Below, one piece after another: positions 34,599 through 46,034 of a stretch of 64,000 nucleotides of DNA. The stretch spans positions 1,922,001 through 1,986,000 of the forward strand of contig VNKQ01000006.1 in the NCBI GenBank assembly GCA_016508695.1, read 5' to 3'. Made by a program: the position numbers and the translations under genes. The first letter of the stretch is position 1, and every line of letters starts with the position of its first letter. Source of the DNA: Hyphodiscus hymeniophilus (taxonomy: Eukaryota > Ascomycota > Leotiomycetes > Helotiales > Hyphodiscaceae). The notes under the pieces are model-generated. The model ran no database searches. It was not told the DNA's origin and worked only from the letters and a program-made list of their open reading frames with translations.

Positions 34599-37500
34599 GA
34601 TTAAAAGTCTCGTATTATACTTACTTGCGTAACTAATTAAGTACTAATTAATTCGATTCTCGTTAATAATAGTATCTTTATAACCTTTAATATAACCTTT
34701 CTATCTCTATACTCCTACTAAATTAATTACTTCTAAGGATAGTATAATTACTATTCTTAATAGTAATAATTACGCTAAGTAATATATTAACGTAAAGATA
34801 ATATTATTAGCTATATACTATTTCCGTATTATTACTAGTAATAAGCTAGTATTACTTAATAACGCATTTATTACAATTCGATAAGATTATAATAAACGCC
34901 TAATAACTACGTTACGGATTCTTAATACCTCGATCTCCTAGAGTCTTTATTTAATTATTAAAGAGAATATAAAAGTAAAGAATACTATAAGCGTATAAGA
35001 GAACTATAAGGTATTTAATAAGAGTTAAGACTCTCTCTTTTATAATACTATAAGAGAATAATTTAATTACCTCTTATATAATCTTAAAGAGAAGACGATT
35101 TGCGATTTTATCTCTAAGTTAAAGTAATATTAAATATAACTTAAGGACTTAACTATATTAATTACTAACGTAGCGATTTTCTCTCGACTCTTAAGCTTAC
35201 TACTACTCGATAATATACTTTAGGTTTAGGCTAAGACTTACGTCTAATATATTAGGCTTAGTCTTAAAAACGCAATTATATCTTTATAAATTACTAAGTC
35301 TATAATTCCCACTTTAATTAAGAATATACTAACTTTTATAGCCTTTATAAACTCTATAAATTTAATAAACTTTAATATAAACTAACGAGTTAATTAGTTA
35401 TATAAGAAAAGAGGCAACTAGTATAAAAAGAGAAAGGGTCGATATACTAGGGGAAACTAGGGAAAAAGTAATAGAGACAAGTTAAGGTCTTTATCTAGGG
35501 GAGTATATAAACCTTAGATAAATAAATATAGCTTTTACTATATTAAGGGTTATTATAAGAGAAATTACTAAAGGAAGAAGAAGGTATAAACTAAGTAGTT
35601 AAAAAAGAATAAAGAGAGAGAAGAATCGTTTACAAAAGCTATAATTATAACTATAAATATAGCTATTATAAAAGAATTCGAAGATAATAGTTTCCTTTAC
35701 TCTTCTTATACCTTTTTAGTTAATATAAAGTTCGTATATATATTTATAAGTACTCTAGTTCCCTAGATTATAAACTCTAATATATTATAATACTTCTTAT
35801 ACTTATTAAGGGATTTCGATAACCTTAAATAATAGGCCGAACTAAAGAAGGTTTGAATTACAAATAGTGCCTATTATATAATAAAAGGTTATAAGAATAT
35901 TATACTATAGCTTAAATAAGAAAACCTTATACTTAAAGAAGCCTAGTATATACCGGATTTTAATTATAGGCTTATTAGCCCGATAGCTCTTAACTATAAT
36001 AATATTATAATAATATTAGAAAATAAAACTATAAAGGGAATATATATAGGCAAAACTATCTTTATCGCGGACTCTAAAATAGACTAGTATACTATATAAA
36101 ACCACTAATATTCAAAGCCCGCAACGCTTATTATAAAATCTATAAACACAATACTATAAGATTTTATTACCTTACGCGTAATAAGAGAAACAACTATATA
36201 ACTTGTATATAAGCGAATAAGCTATATTAATACTCGATACTTATAATTATTATATAATTATACAAACGGTCTTAAGTTCTCAAAACAACCTCTTATAACT
36301 AGGGATTAGATTTGTAAACCTTGCCTTATAGGCTAGATAAGAGTCTAATATAATAAGACTACTAGTATACGCGAGTATATAAAGGGAAAGAGACTTTATA
36401 TTAATATCTCAAGTATATTACTACTTTTAGTAAGAGGTTTTAAGTACTTCTTATTAATTATAAATAACGCAACTCAAGCTTATTAAGTTAGGTTCTTATA
36501 TAACAAATCTATTAGTAAAGTATTATTATATTTGTAAGATATTAAAAAGTTAGTTAAAAACGAATTAAGTAATTTAGTAACTTATTAGAGAACTAATAAT
36601 AGTAATAAAGAATTTAGTAATACCTTTATATTATAGCTTAAAGACTATAGGATTTAGTATAAGCCTAGTCCCCTATATAAGTACTAGCTTAATAGAGTAA
36701 TAGAAAAGGCTATATAATTAATTAACAAGATAGTAAGAACTATATTATTTGAATTAAAGCTTTTCTTTTATATATAGTGTTTTATAACTAAATATATTAT
36801 ATAGCTATAAAATAGGCTCTTTATATTAGCACTACTATATAACTCAAAATCCACTAAAGAAGCTAATATAATACTAAAATATATACTACTTATTATATAA
36901 AGAAATAAATTACTAAATCTCTTAAGTATTAAGGTATTTAGTTGTCTTATAAGAGTTAAATTCCTAAAAGAGGTATACTAAGTAAAATATCGACTTATAA
37001 TAAGAGAAAGTAAATACCTTTAGGTAAGCCTAACTTTAACTTAAATTACGCGCGTAATAAACCGTAATACTTTATAAGAGAGAGTTACTTTAATCGTTTA
37101 GTGCGACAAATATAAGTTCTTTAAATTAAAGGCACTTATTCCTAAAGAACTAGAGAAGTTAATTAATAAGCTATTACTAGTAATACGGCCCTTAGCTAAG
37201 AAGAGAGATATATATAGAAACAAGGCGATATTAAAGACCCTTATATACTTATAGATTATATTAGTTATAGACTTTAGAGTAATACTTATTTTACTAGTTA
37301 AATAAGTAGATTAAAAACTTATTTTACTTATACTAGTTATAATACTTATATATATACTAAGTATAATAAAGACTTTAATTTCTCGATTAGGTAAGATAGT
37401 CAAACTAACTCTAAAAGCGATTATAATAGTTATAAAACCTTAGTTTTTATATATACTTATATATAGAGTAATTACTACTTTAGAGAAAGAGGCATTTATA

Positions 37501-39375
37501 ATTACTAAAACTACTTTATTTAACGACTTATTAGTTTTGCGTATAATAAAAGAAGATCCCGCAAACTAAAAGCTAGCGATTATTATTAAATTACAAGCTT
37601 AGAAAGATAATAGAACTTATAAGCTAATTAAGAGAGTACTTTTAGAAAGACTAATTATTACAAAGTAAGTATTAAAGAATAAGTTTAAGAGTAATAGTAT
37701 AATTAAAAGACGCAAAGCTAGGCTTATAGTAAGAGAGTTTAAATAATAATAAGAAATCGATTATTTCGAGACCTTTGCCTCTATTATAAAGTATATAACT
37801 TTGTAAATACTCTTAGTACTTATTATAGCTAAAGACTTTGAAATCAATTAGTTAAACGTTAATATTACGTTCTTTATTTTAGAATTAAAGAAAGACGTAT
37901 ATATAAAAGTATTAGAATACCTCGAATTAGTTAAGAAAATCAATTTTAGTTTATATTACCTCAAATTACTAAAATTATTATATAGCTTAAAATAGGCTCT
38001 AAAAGCTTAGTTTAAAGAAGTAATAGCTTTCTTTAAGACTTTACGTTTGTAAACCTTACTTATAGACCCAAATCTCTTTTATAAATTAAGCTTATATATT
38101 CTCTTATTTATTAACGATATATTAATTATAAGGGAGAAAATAGTTATAACTCGAATTAAAAAAGAGATAATAGTAAAATGGGTATATAAAGACCTAGGAC
38201 TAGTATACTTATTTATAGGCTTTTAAATCGAGAGAAACTAATACGAAAAAACGATTAAAATTTATTAATAACTCTATACCTTAAAGCTAGTAAAATAGCT
38301 CTAAATAGAGACTTTAAGGCCGATTAGTATACCCCTCGAACTAAGTATTATACTTAAGCTAGTAAAGCTAGGAAATAAACTCTAAGAAATCGATTAAAAG
38401 CTATATCGAATAATTATAAGATTAACAATTTACCTCTTAAACTATATAAGATTTAATATATCTTACGTAATAAGACAACTCGTAAGATTTATAATAAATC
38501 CCTTTATAACTTACTTTATTACTACGATTCGACTTATATAATACTTTAATTATATAAAGAAAGTAAAAATCACGTATAAAGGGACACTATAACCTAATAT
38601 TTATTACTTTAATAATATTATATATAGTAACGTAACTTAGGCTACTAAATTCGATTAAAAGAGCTTCTAAAGTTATATAGTTATATAAAATAAGGGAGCT
38701 ATCTTATAGTTTACAAATTATTAGAAATCGACCTTATTATTATTAATAGAAGTAGAGATTATCTTTATAAGTAAGGGAGGAAAAGAGATATTCTGGCTTT
38801 AGAAGATTGCAAAAGACCTAGGTAAAGTACCTTTAATTTTAATATTATATTATAATAATAATATAGTTATTATATAATTTAATAATATAAGTAAACATCA
38901 CGCAAAAGCTAAGTATATCGACTTATAATACTACTTCTTACAAAACGATTTAATTACTTAAGATTACTTACGAATATATTATATACTTAGTATAAACTAA
39001 CCTATTAATACTCTTATAAAACAACTATTATAGGACGTAATAAAAAGGTATTATAAGACCTTAAGAATAAATATATAAAAGATAAGAAAATAAGGGGTTT
39101 TGGGTGGTTATTTTGTAGTTTTATAGGTTTATAAGCGGTCTATAAAAGGTAGTTTATAGTCTTATAAGAAAGTAGGAATATAGGCTTAAAAAGACTAAGT
39201 ACTCTTATACCGCAGGCTAGTACGCTACTAGTAAGTACTAAACTCTTAAATCAAGAGATATAAGTACTATAACAATTACTACGTTATTATAAGAGTTAAT
39301 AAGGCTCAAATAGAAAGAATATAGTTTAATATAGTTGAAAACACTATAAATAAGGAGATTATACGTGTGGGGGAG

Positions 39376-39479
39376 TATTAAGAATACTTGAATAAGCACT
39401 TAGTAATCACTTCTATATATTAGAGAAATCTTTGTAACACCAAGAGTTAGTTATCGAATATATCACTCAATTCGCAATA
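39376..39479 (+). repeat. Right LTR (104 bp)
   Basis: Same length as the left copy, starting TATTAAGAATACT after the polypurine tract and ending CGCAATA, followed by the GAACT duplication. Confidence 0.85.
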
Positions 39480-39579
39480 GAACTAGACTCGATCGAAGCT
39501 ACTGCATCCAAGTCGTAGTGCAATTGTGGCCCGTGCCATTGAATCCCACCGCCCCTTACTTTGATAGCAACCCCATCTA

Positions 39580-39684
39580 TAGCCATGCAACTAACTAGCG
39601 ATTAATCGTGAAATTAAGCGATTTTGCTAAATTCGCATATTCTAGTAATCTAGCCATTTGGATTAATTGCGCCCACGCAAATAA
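39580..39684 (+). repeat. Left terminal inverted repeat
   Basis: Begins TAGCCATGCAACTAACTAGC and ends ACGCAAATAA; pairs with the reverse complement of 42993-43097. Confidence 0.8.
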
Positions 39685-42600
39685 CACTATAATAATACCT
39701 CTATATACCTTCCTTATTAGTATAATTAATTATTATAATAGCTTTAAGGCGCGTCTTAAGCCGTTTAAATAATACTTCTCCCCCTAACCCGTAGTCGCCG
39801 AAAAGGGCACTTAAGCCTAGTATAAAGGCTACTATAGTAATATACGATATAATAACCCTTATATTACTTCCCAAAAAGCGTAGTAAACGTAATACTATAT
39901 ATTTAAAGCCTACTTAACCTTTTAGTAATTATTCGAAGTCGATTAGACCCTAATTTAATATACTAAAACTATTACTAGAACTAGTAAATCTATTTAAGCC
40001 TATTACCCTCGTCTTATTACTAAGACTTCCCTTAAATAAGAAACCTCGACTAGCTCTTACTTCTCTTAAATTCGACCTTATAAGAGAAGTTATAAGTATA
40101 TCACACTATATAAATATGCCTTTAAAGTAATATATTAACGGGAGAACGTATAATACTATACTTATAGGGAAAGATATTAATAATCCTTTTAGTAGAGTAG
40201 ACTAAAGTTAAGTATTATAAAAGGTTTAATTAAAAGTTAATAAATAAGCCAATTAGTAATACTTTTAAGGTATTAATCGACCGCAAATAGACTAATAAGA
40301 AGTATAAATCGGTCTTATTAAAGAGAGACTTGTTATTAACCTAAACGTTAGTAAAGAACTTAAGGCTAGTCAAAAGGTATATTACTAGGTTCTAATAACC
40401 CTATATATAAGACGATACTTAGGGAATAAGAAGTAAACTAGGGAAATAAGAATCTATTACTTTTATAAGACCTTTAATCGAGTACTTACTCTAGAGCCTA
40501 TCGAATCGTCGATATAGAAAAAGAATAATAAGGGAAGACCTAATACTATTCGACTTATAATACTTTATAAAGGGATTACCCTTTATAACTTTAACGATAA
40601 AATCGACAAAGAGTCTAATATTATAGACTTTTAAAGCGCTACGCAAGATATATAAGAACCCCTTAATTTTACTTAAAAACAACTTTAAGCAAAGTCTATA
40701 AAAGACTATTAAGTATTTAAGTTATCAATTATATAATAAAAGCTTTTTGCGAATAATAAATATATAAAAATAGGCTATCTGAATTTCTCTAGTTATTATT
40801 ATATACTTAAGAAGACTAGCTCTTATTATAGAGTTTCTTTTACTAAGTAAGAATATTAGGCTCGATTAGTAATATAAGGTATTAATAGGGTTACGTTAAA
40901 ATTACTCCCTTAAAAATAAATTACGGGGTACTTTATTAGAACTATAATATAAGTATAAAAGAAAATAGGAAAGTATATAATAAAGGTTAAAGAATAGTCT
41001 TTCTCTTTTTAATTAAACTCTTAAGGTATTCTTTAATACTAGTAACCTATATTAATAATTAATTATTATTATAGCGGGTTAAAGCCTAATCTCCTCCCTT
41101 AGCTTATCCCCTTCCCCTAATTACGTCTCTAATACTATTATTAAGAACTATTAGTTCGAGAGTCTTTTTTATTTAGAGGAGTAAAGACTAACGACCTTTT
41201 ACAACTTTATAATTAGCTTTAAATTAAGTAATTAAATCCGTAAAGAAAGGCTAAAATTACAAAGGTTATTATAGTTATAAATAACTAGTTTTTAACTATT
41301 AATAACCTCTATAAAGTAAATATAAAGGTCTTAATTACAAAAGGTATAAAGCGTAATATTATAATAGAAATCTAATATAAGATTTAAGCCTTTAATACTC
41401 TAGAAAAGGCTTAATACTTATATACTCGTTTAGTAGCTAAGGGGCTAAATTCGATAAGAGAAGTACTATTATTATACTTGCCTTTAAGACTATCTTAATT
41501 CGATTTAAATCTAAATAATATTTAAGAGAGAGAGACAATTTATAATCTTTATAATTAGCCTAGTCCTAGAGACTCTAATTAAGAAATATTATAAAGTAAT
41601 AATAATTAATAAAGAGAGGTAAAATAACGGGGTTATTCTTAGATTTTTTATATTATTTCTCTTTTCTTATACTTACAAGATGTCTTTATAACTTTAGAAT
41701 TTAATAAGGGGATTAGGGTAAAATCGAAAGAGATCTAGAAATTCGCTATTATTAAAGGTATAAAAAAATCTAATTTAATATATATATATATTTAAATTTA
41801 CTTTTAGTATTACTTAATTAAAACGCACTTATTTTACTACTATTAGTATAATATACTAGGTATTAGAACTACTTATTTTCTAGTACTAAATCCCTAATTT
41901 CTTTAATCCTTTCTTATATATTAGTATTCTAGAAGTATATAATAGCTCTTATAGCCGCTTTTTCCCCTAATTTAACTTACTATATTACTTATTTAAAAAA
42001 CCCTTAATATAAATCGAATTAAGACTAATAACTATAGTAATACTATTAAATAAATACTTTAAAGTTAGAAAAACTCTTTTTAATTGGGTTAAAGTCTAGA
42101 GAATAAAGTAAAAGCTAAAGAAGCTATACTCTTAATTCTTTATATACTTATTCGATTATCTCGCGTATAAAGTAATAAATAAGCGTATTGTTTAGAATAA
42201 CAATTAATCGAGACTAAGGGTAAGGGTTATAAGTCGGGAGAAGGTACTCGATTATAAAGGTCTCGAATATCTCTAAAGTATAAGTATTAAGAAAAGTAAT
42301 CGACGTAAAGTAACTAGTAACTATATAGGCTATAAGAATAGAGACTCTTTCTCTACTTATAAAATACTTTTATATAATAGCTCTTACTCTTTCGTTAGCC
42401 TAATTATATATACAATTACTTAATTAATTATTACTCTTACTCTTATTAACGCAAACGATCTAATTAGTAAAGAACTCTTAAATAGTATATTATTATATAT
42501 TTTATAACTTTATATTGCGTTATATTACCTTAACCTTTAGCTTTTTTTATATAATATTTAAACGCTATAATATCTTTGTAATAGTCTATTAAGTAATTAT

Positions 42601-42992
42601 AATATTATATATTTCGAAAAGAAAATCGACTAGTTTATCTTAATAATACTAAGGGTATTCCTCGAGTATTATATATACTATAACCTCTATCTTACTTATA
42701 ATAACTTTTATAGGGCCTCTAAATAGTAAGAGTACTAGTTTCTTTTCTTTAATACGCTTTTAGTATACGCGTACTATATTATATATCGTCTTATATATCT
42801 TTACTAGGCTAGTTAAGAATTTGTAATCTATAGTAATATTAGGCTCTCGGAGTTTATTCTTAATCCCACGAATTATTATAATAGTAAGACAAGGAGCTAT
42901 AAGAATCCTATTATAGACTATCAATTTAAAGAGGCAAGTAATACCTTTAATTTAAGCTACTTATAAAGGTATATAGACAAGTTATTATTATA

Positions 42993-43097
42993 TTATTTGC
43001 GTAAGCGCAATTATTCGCGATACGGGGGTTCTAGCCGATTATCGAAATGGCAAAATCGCTTAATTTCACGATTAATCGCTAGTTAGTTACATAGCTA
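42993..43097 (-). repeat. Right terminal inverted repeat
   Basis: Read on the minus strand it begins TAGCTATGTAACTAACTAGC and ends ACGCAAATAA. Confidence 0.8.
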
Positions 43098-43314
43098 TAT
43101 GCTTACAATTTTATTATCAACAATGCATCTCCACTACTCGAGGAGCCATGAATGCCGATTTGTCCCAGTGGACAATTGTGGGCCGAGCACAAAGGAGCAC
43201 GGGTTAATGGAGGATAGCAAGGTCAGCATTCCAGCGGATTTCGATATATTCCAAAGAAGCCAGCCACGAGGTCGGTCACGCATAAACTCTGTGCGAATTC
43301 CTTCCCTAGCGGCC

Positions 43315-45152
43315 ATGAACACTCTTTTCTCTAGCATTCGCGATGCCTATTTGAGAGCTAAGCTGCTGCTCAAACACCTCGGCGAGGACAAGATAGACCT
43401 TGCTGCCCTCGAGGCTCGCATCAACGCCAGCCCTGGAATCCCGGTGCCAAACCCAACCACATCTTTCTGGTTGGAGAATCCGCCATTCCCTGGTCTGGTT
43501 GACATTCGATCGAAAAGTCTGCCAAGGTCAGCAGATATTATCATTATTGGTTCCGGTATCACGGGCGCGAGTGTTGCACGCACGATTCTGTCGGAGTGTG
43601 CAGCCATGGGCGTAAAGAGGCGGGTGGTGATGTTAGAAGCAAGACAGATCTGTAGTGGAGCAACTGGAAGAAACGGCGGCCATATGAAGTGTACACCGTA
43701 CGAAAGCTTCTCTGAATACAAGCAACGCTTCGGGGCTCAGAGGGCGAAAGTACTCGTGGATTTTCAGACGTCTCACATCCCAATCTTGGTTGATCTAGCG
43801 CACCAAGAGAAGTGGGATGTCGCGGAAGCCCGTGACGTAGAGACGTTGGATGTCTTTTATGATGAAGAAGCGTGGATTGAAGGTCAACATCAGGTGGAAG
43901 AATTGCGACAAGGAATGCCAAAGGAGGCACAAAATACGGAACTATGGGACAAGGAGGCTGCACGTGAGGTCGGCAATATCCTCACAGGCCTGTCTCATGG
44001 AACGTCACTGATACTTCTTGCGTAGATATACAAAGTAGGAGAACATGCGTACGGTGCAATCTCTTTTCAAGCTGGTGCGGTTTGGCCTTACCGATTAGTC
44101 ACCAGTGCTTTAAATGATCTGCTCGAAAAGTATCCTTCGGGCTTTTCCATTGAGACGCATACATCTGTTGAAAATATAAGCACGACAAGAAGTCCCAATC
44201 AGCCATTCATCATTCATACGTCACGAGGTGATATTATAGCCAGCCACGTTGTTCATGCAACGAATGCGCATACGGCCAATCTGGTACCAGGGCTTCGCGG
44301 CAAGCTTTTTCCTGTCCGTGGAACCATGTCTGCACAGCGGCCAGGGACAGCTTTTCCGCAAGTAGACGGATCAAAATCGTGGTGCTTGATCAACAATAAA
44401 GGCTATGAGTATATCACTCAGCGTCCTGGGACGGTTGACGCCATCGACGGCTTAGGGGGCGAAATTATGATCGGAGGCGGCATGATGCGTATGTGCGAAT
44501 TTCCCTAACAAAATCTTGCCCAATTACACGCGGAGAGCCAAGACAATGTCTCAAGAGCCATTGGTAAAGATGGGAACAGTACAGATCCCCAAAATAGGCA
44601 TTTGGTCTCTTTTTGTGCAATTTCTCCCCAGTGCAATACTAACTTGCAATAAAAGCCGGCAGGAAAGGTCTCGAAGAGTTTGGCAAAGCGAGCGATGCTG
44701 AGACCAGTTATATGGCGGGCTGTCACCTTAGCGGAGTGTTACCCATGGGCTTCGGTCTTGAGAACTGGGGAGAGGATGCTCCGGGTGGGAGAATGAAAAG
44801 CCTATGGTCTGGCAGCTTAGGGATTACAGCTGACCATTTACCTTTCGTTGGGAGGTTGGAGACGAGCTTGACGGGTCGCAATCCTATGAAAGTCGTCCGG
44901 TCGAAAAACAAATCTGAGTCAGTTCCAGCTCCTGGAGAATGGATAGCAGCGGGATACAATGGAGAAGGGATGGTCAATGCGTGGCTATGCGGAGTAGCAC
45001 TGGGCTTGATGATACTCGGCAGAGAAGCTTCCACACTGAAGATACCAGGGAAGCCATATGGCACGCTTGATGAATGGTTCCCCAAGGAATATCTTTGTAC
45101 GCAGAAGCGCGTCACTAAAGCCAGCGTGTTTCAGCTTTTAGCGAGATGGTAG
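43315..45152 (+). CDS. FAD-dependent oxidoreductase (DAO family)
   Basis: D-amino-acid-oxidase-fold flavoenzyme, of the fungal group related to gamma-glutamylputrescine oxidase. The FAD-binding motif IIIIGSGITGASVA is near residue 70, followed by VVMLEARQICSGATGRNGGH. The later segment ends in PAPGEWIAAGYNGEGMVNAWL, the second flavin contact. Exon 1 is 43315-43968 and exon 2 is 44026-44488. The last exon probably starts near 44668 (LEEFGKASDAETSYMAG). The stretch 44489-44667 holds one long intron, or two introns around a tiny exon; I could not decide. The frame is open upstream of the chosen ATG. The start lies only 217 bp from the transposon end, so its promoter may have been altered. Confidence 0.78.
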
Positions 45153-46034
45153 CCGTGTAGGCTCATAGGGACCTCTTGGTCACTGTTGCTTTGGCGCGAA
45201 TTTTACTATCGCTTTCTGGTCTTTTCAATTTGTTCTTGCTCTATACCTTTAAAGCACGTGGCTGGGAACCATTTTTCACAGCCTAGGTAGTACATCCATA
45301 TGGTCCAATTGATTTGGTAGGAGGGGATCAAGTGTGAGGGGATCAAGCTAGGGTCTAAAGAACCCTAGTACGTTCGACATAAACTTGTAAATGCAATTAT
45401 TAATGTCCAAGGCAGATTTGTGGCAAGGAATCACTAGGCAGACTCGTGTGTGTAACCTCGGAAAGTGCTACGCAATCCGATTCGTGGCTATGTTCAAGAT
45501 ACCTCGCTTCGACCAATCAGCGAGAAGCTTTTCCCAACATCGACATGGGTTTTCCAACATCGCTTCACATCTATGCCGTCTATGTTTGATACGTCTCAGC
45601 CCCAGAGGGCGGTATAGAGCGCTTCCCATAATTCCGAAGCAATCTAAAGCATTTCATTGGCCTTACACTTCCTAAAAACGCCTTTGATCGACGGCATAAC
45701 TTTTGTAGTACTAGCTTTATGTCTATACCCTGGCATTTTTCACTGCGAGAGGGTTACTTCCATAAAGGCTCCTAAGCTTAGGGCTTGTAGACGCTTTGCT
45801 CAAGTTAGACACCGACTGCATGACCTGGTCTTTAACCTCTTGATGCCCCTTGTTGTCTGTTTACGAAATGCCACACCTTCTCTTAATTTGCTGAACTTGG
45901 TTACAATATAGGTCTTGAACATGTTCTGATTCCTGCCTAGTTTACGCTGACCTATATAAGTAAGATAGACCTTGGATTGACACCACGCTTTTCGATCCTT
46001 CAATCTCTGAGCGACAAGTCGCGGCGTCGTATAC
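45153..46034. other. Intergenic
   Basis: About 880 bp. A basic open frame on the minus strand (45800-46048) overlaps the next gene's start and has no motif I know. A short direct repeat GGGGATCAAG occurs twice near 45325-45350. Nothing else is supported. Confidence 0.4.

Larger units (their letters stand above)
34495..39479 (+). mobile_element. Ty1/copia LTR retrotransposon, decayed by RIP
   Basis: A 4,985-bp element bounded by 104-bp direct repeats and a 5-bp target duplication GAACT (34490-34494 and 39480-39484). A GTGGGGGAG polypurine tract precedes the right LTR. The interior is extremely TA-rich and full of stops, but reverse transcriptase traces remain on the plus strand: LNVNITFFILELKKDVYIK near 37852-37910, where copia elements have LDVNNAFL, and FINDIL near 38104-38121 in place of YVDDIL. 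Their 255-bp spacing is right for copia. Asp-to-Asn changes fit G-to-A damage. No protein can be made from it. Confidence 0.88.
39580..43097. mobile_element. DNA transposon with 105-bp terminal inverted repeats, decayed by RIP
   Basis: A 3,518-bp element flanked by TA on both sides (39578-39579 and 43098-43099). The two 105-bp ends are inverted copies. The outer 48 bases differ at two positions and the inner 19 at two, all C/T, while the 38 bases between are unrelated. The interior is TA-rich with stops in all frames I tried, so the transposase family could not be read. The TA duplication suits the Tc1/mariner-pogo group, but 3.5 kb is longer than fungal Fot1-type elements. Superfamily left open. 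Confidence 0.78.

Noticed and set aside
35520..35570. Possible remains of a copia gag zinc knuckle (reads GYYKRNY)
   Set aside because: Spacing of the presumed Cys and His positions is off by one and one substitution does not fit RIP.
40491..40682. 63-codon frame inside the inverted-repeat element
   Set aside because: In TA-rich damaged DNA a frame of this length is not informative, and no transposase motif is visible.
44516..44701. 61-codon frame in the FAD oxidoreductase splice region
   Set aside because: Its sequence does not match the oxidoreductase family, while other frames here do.
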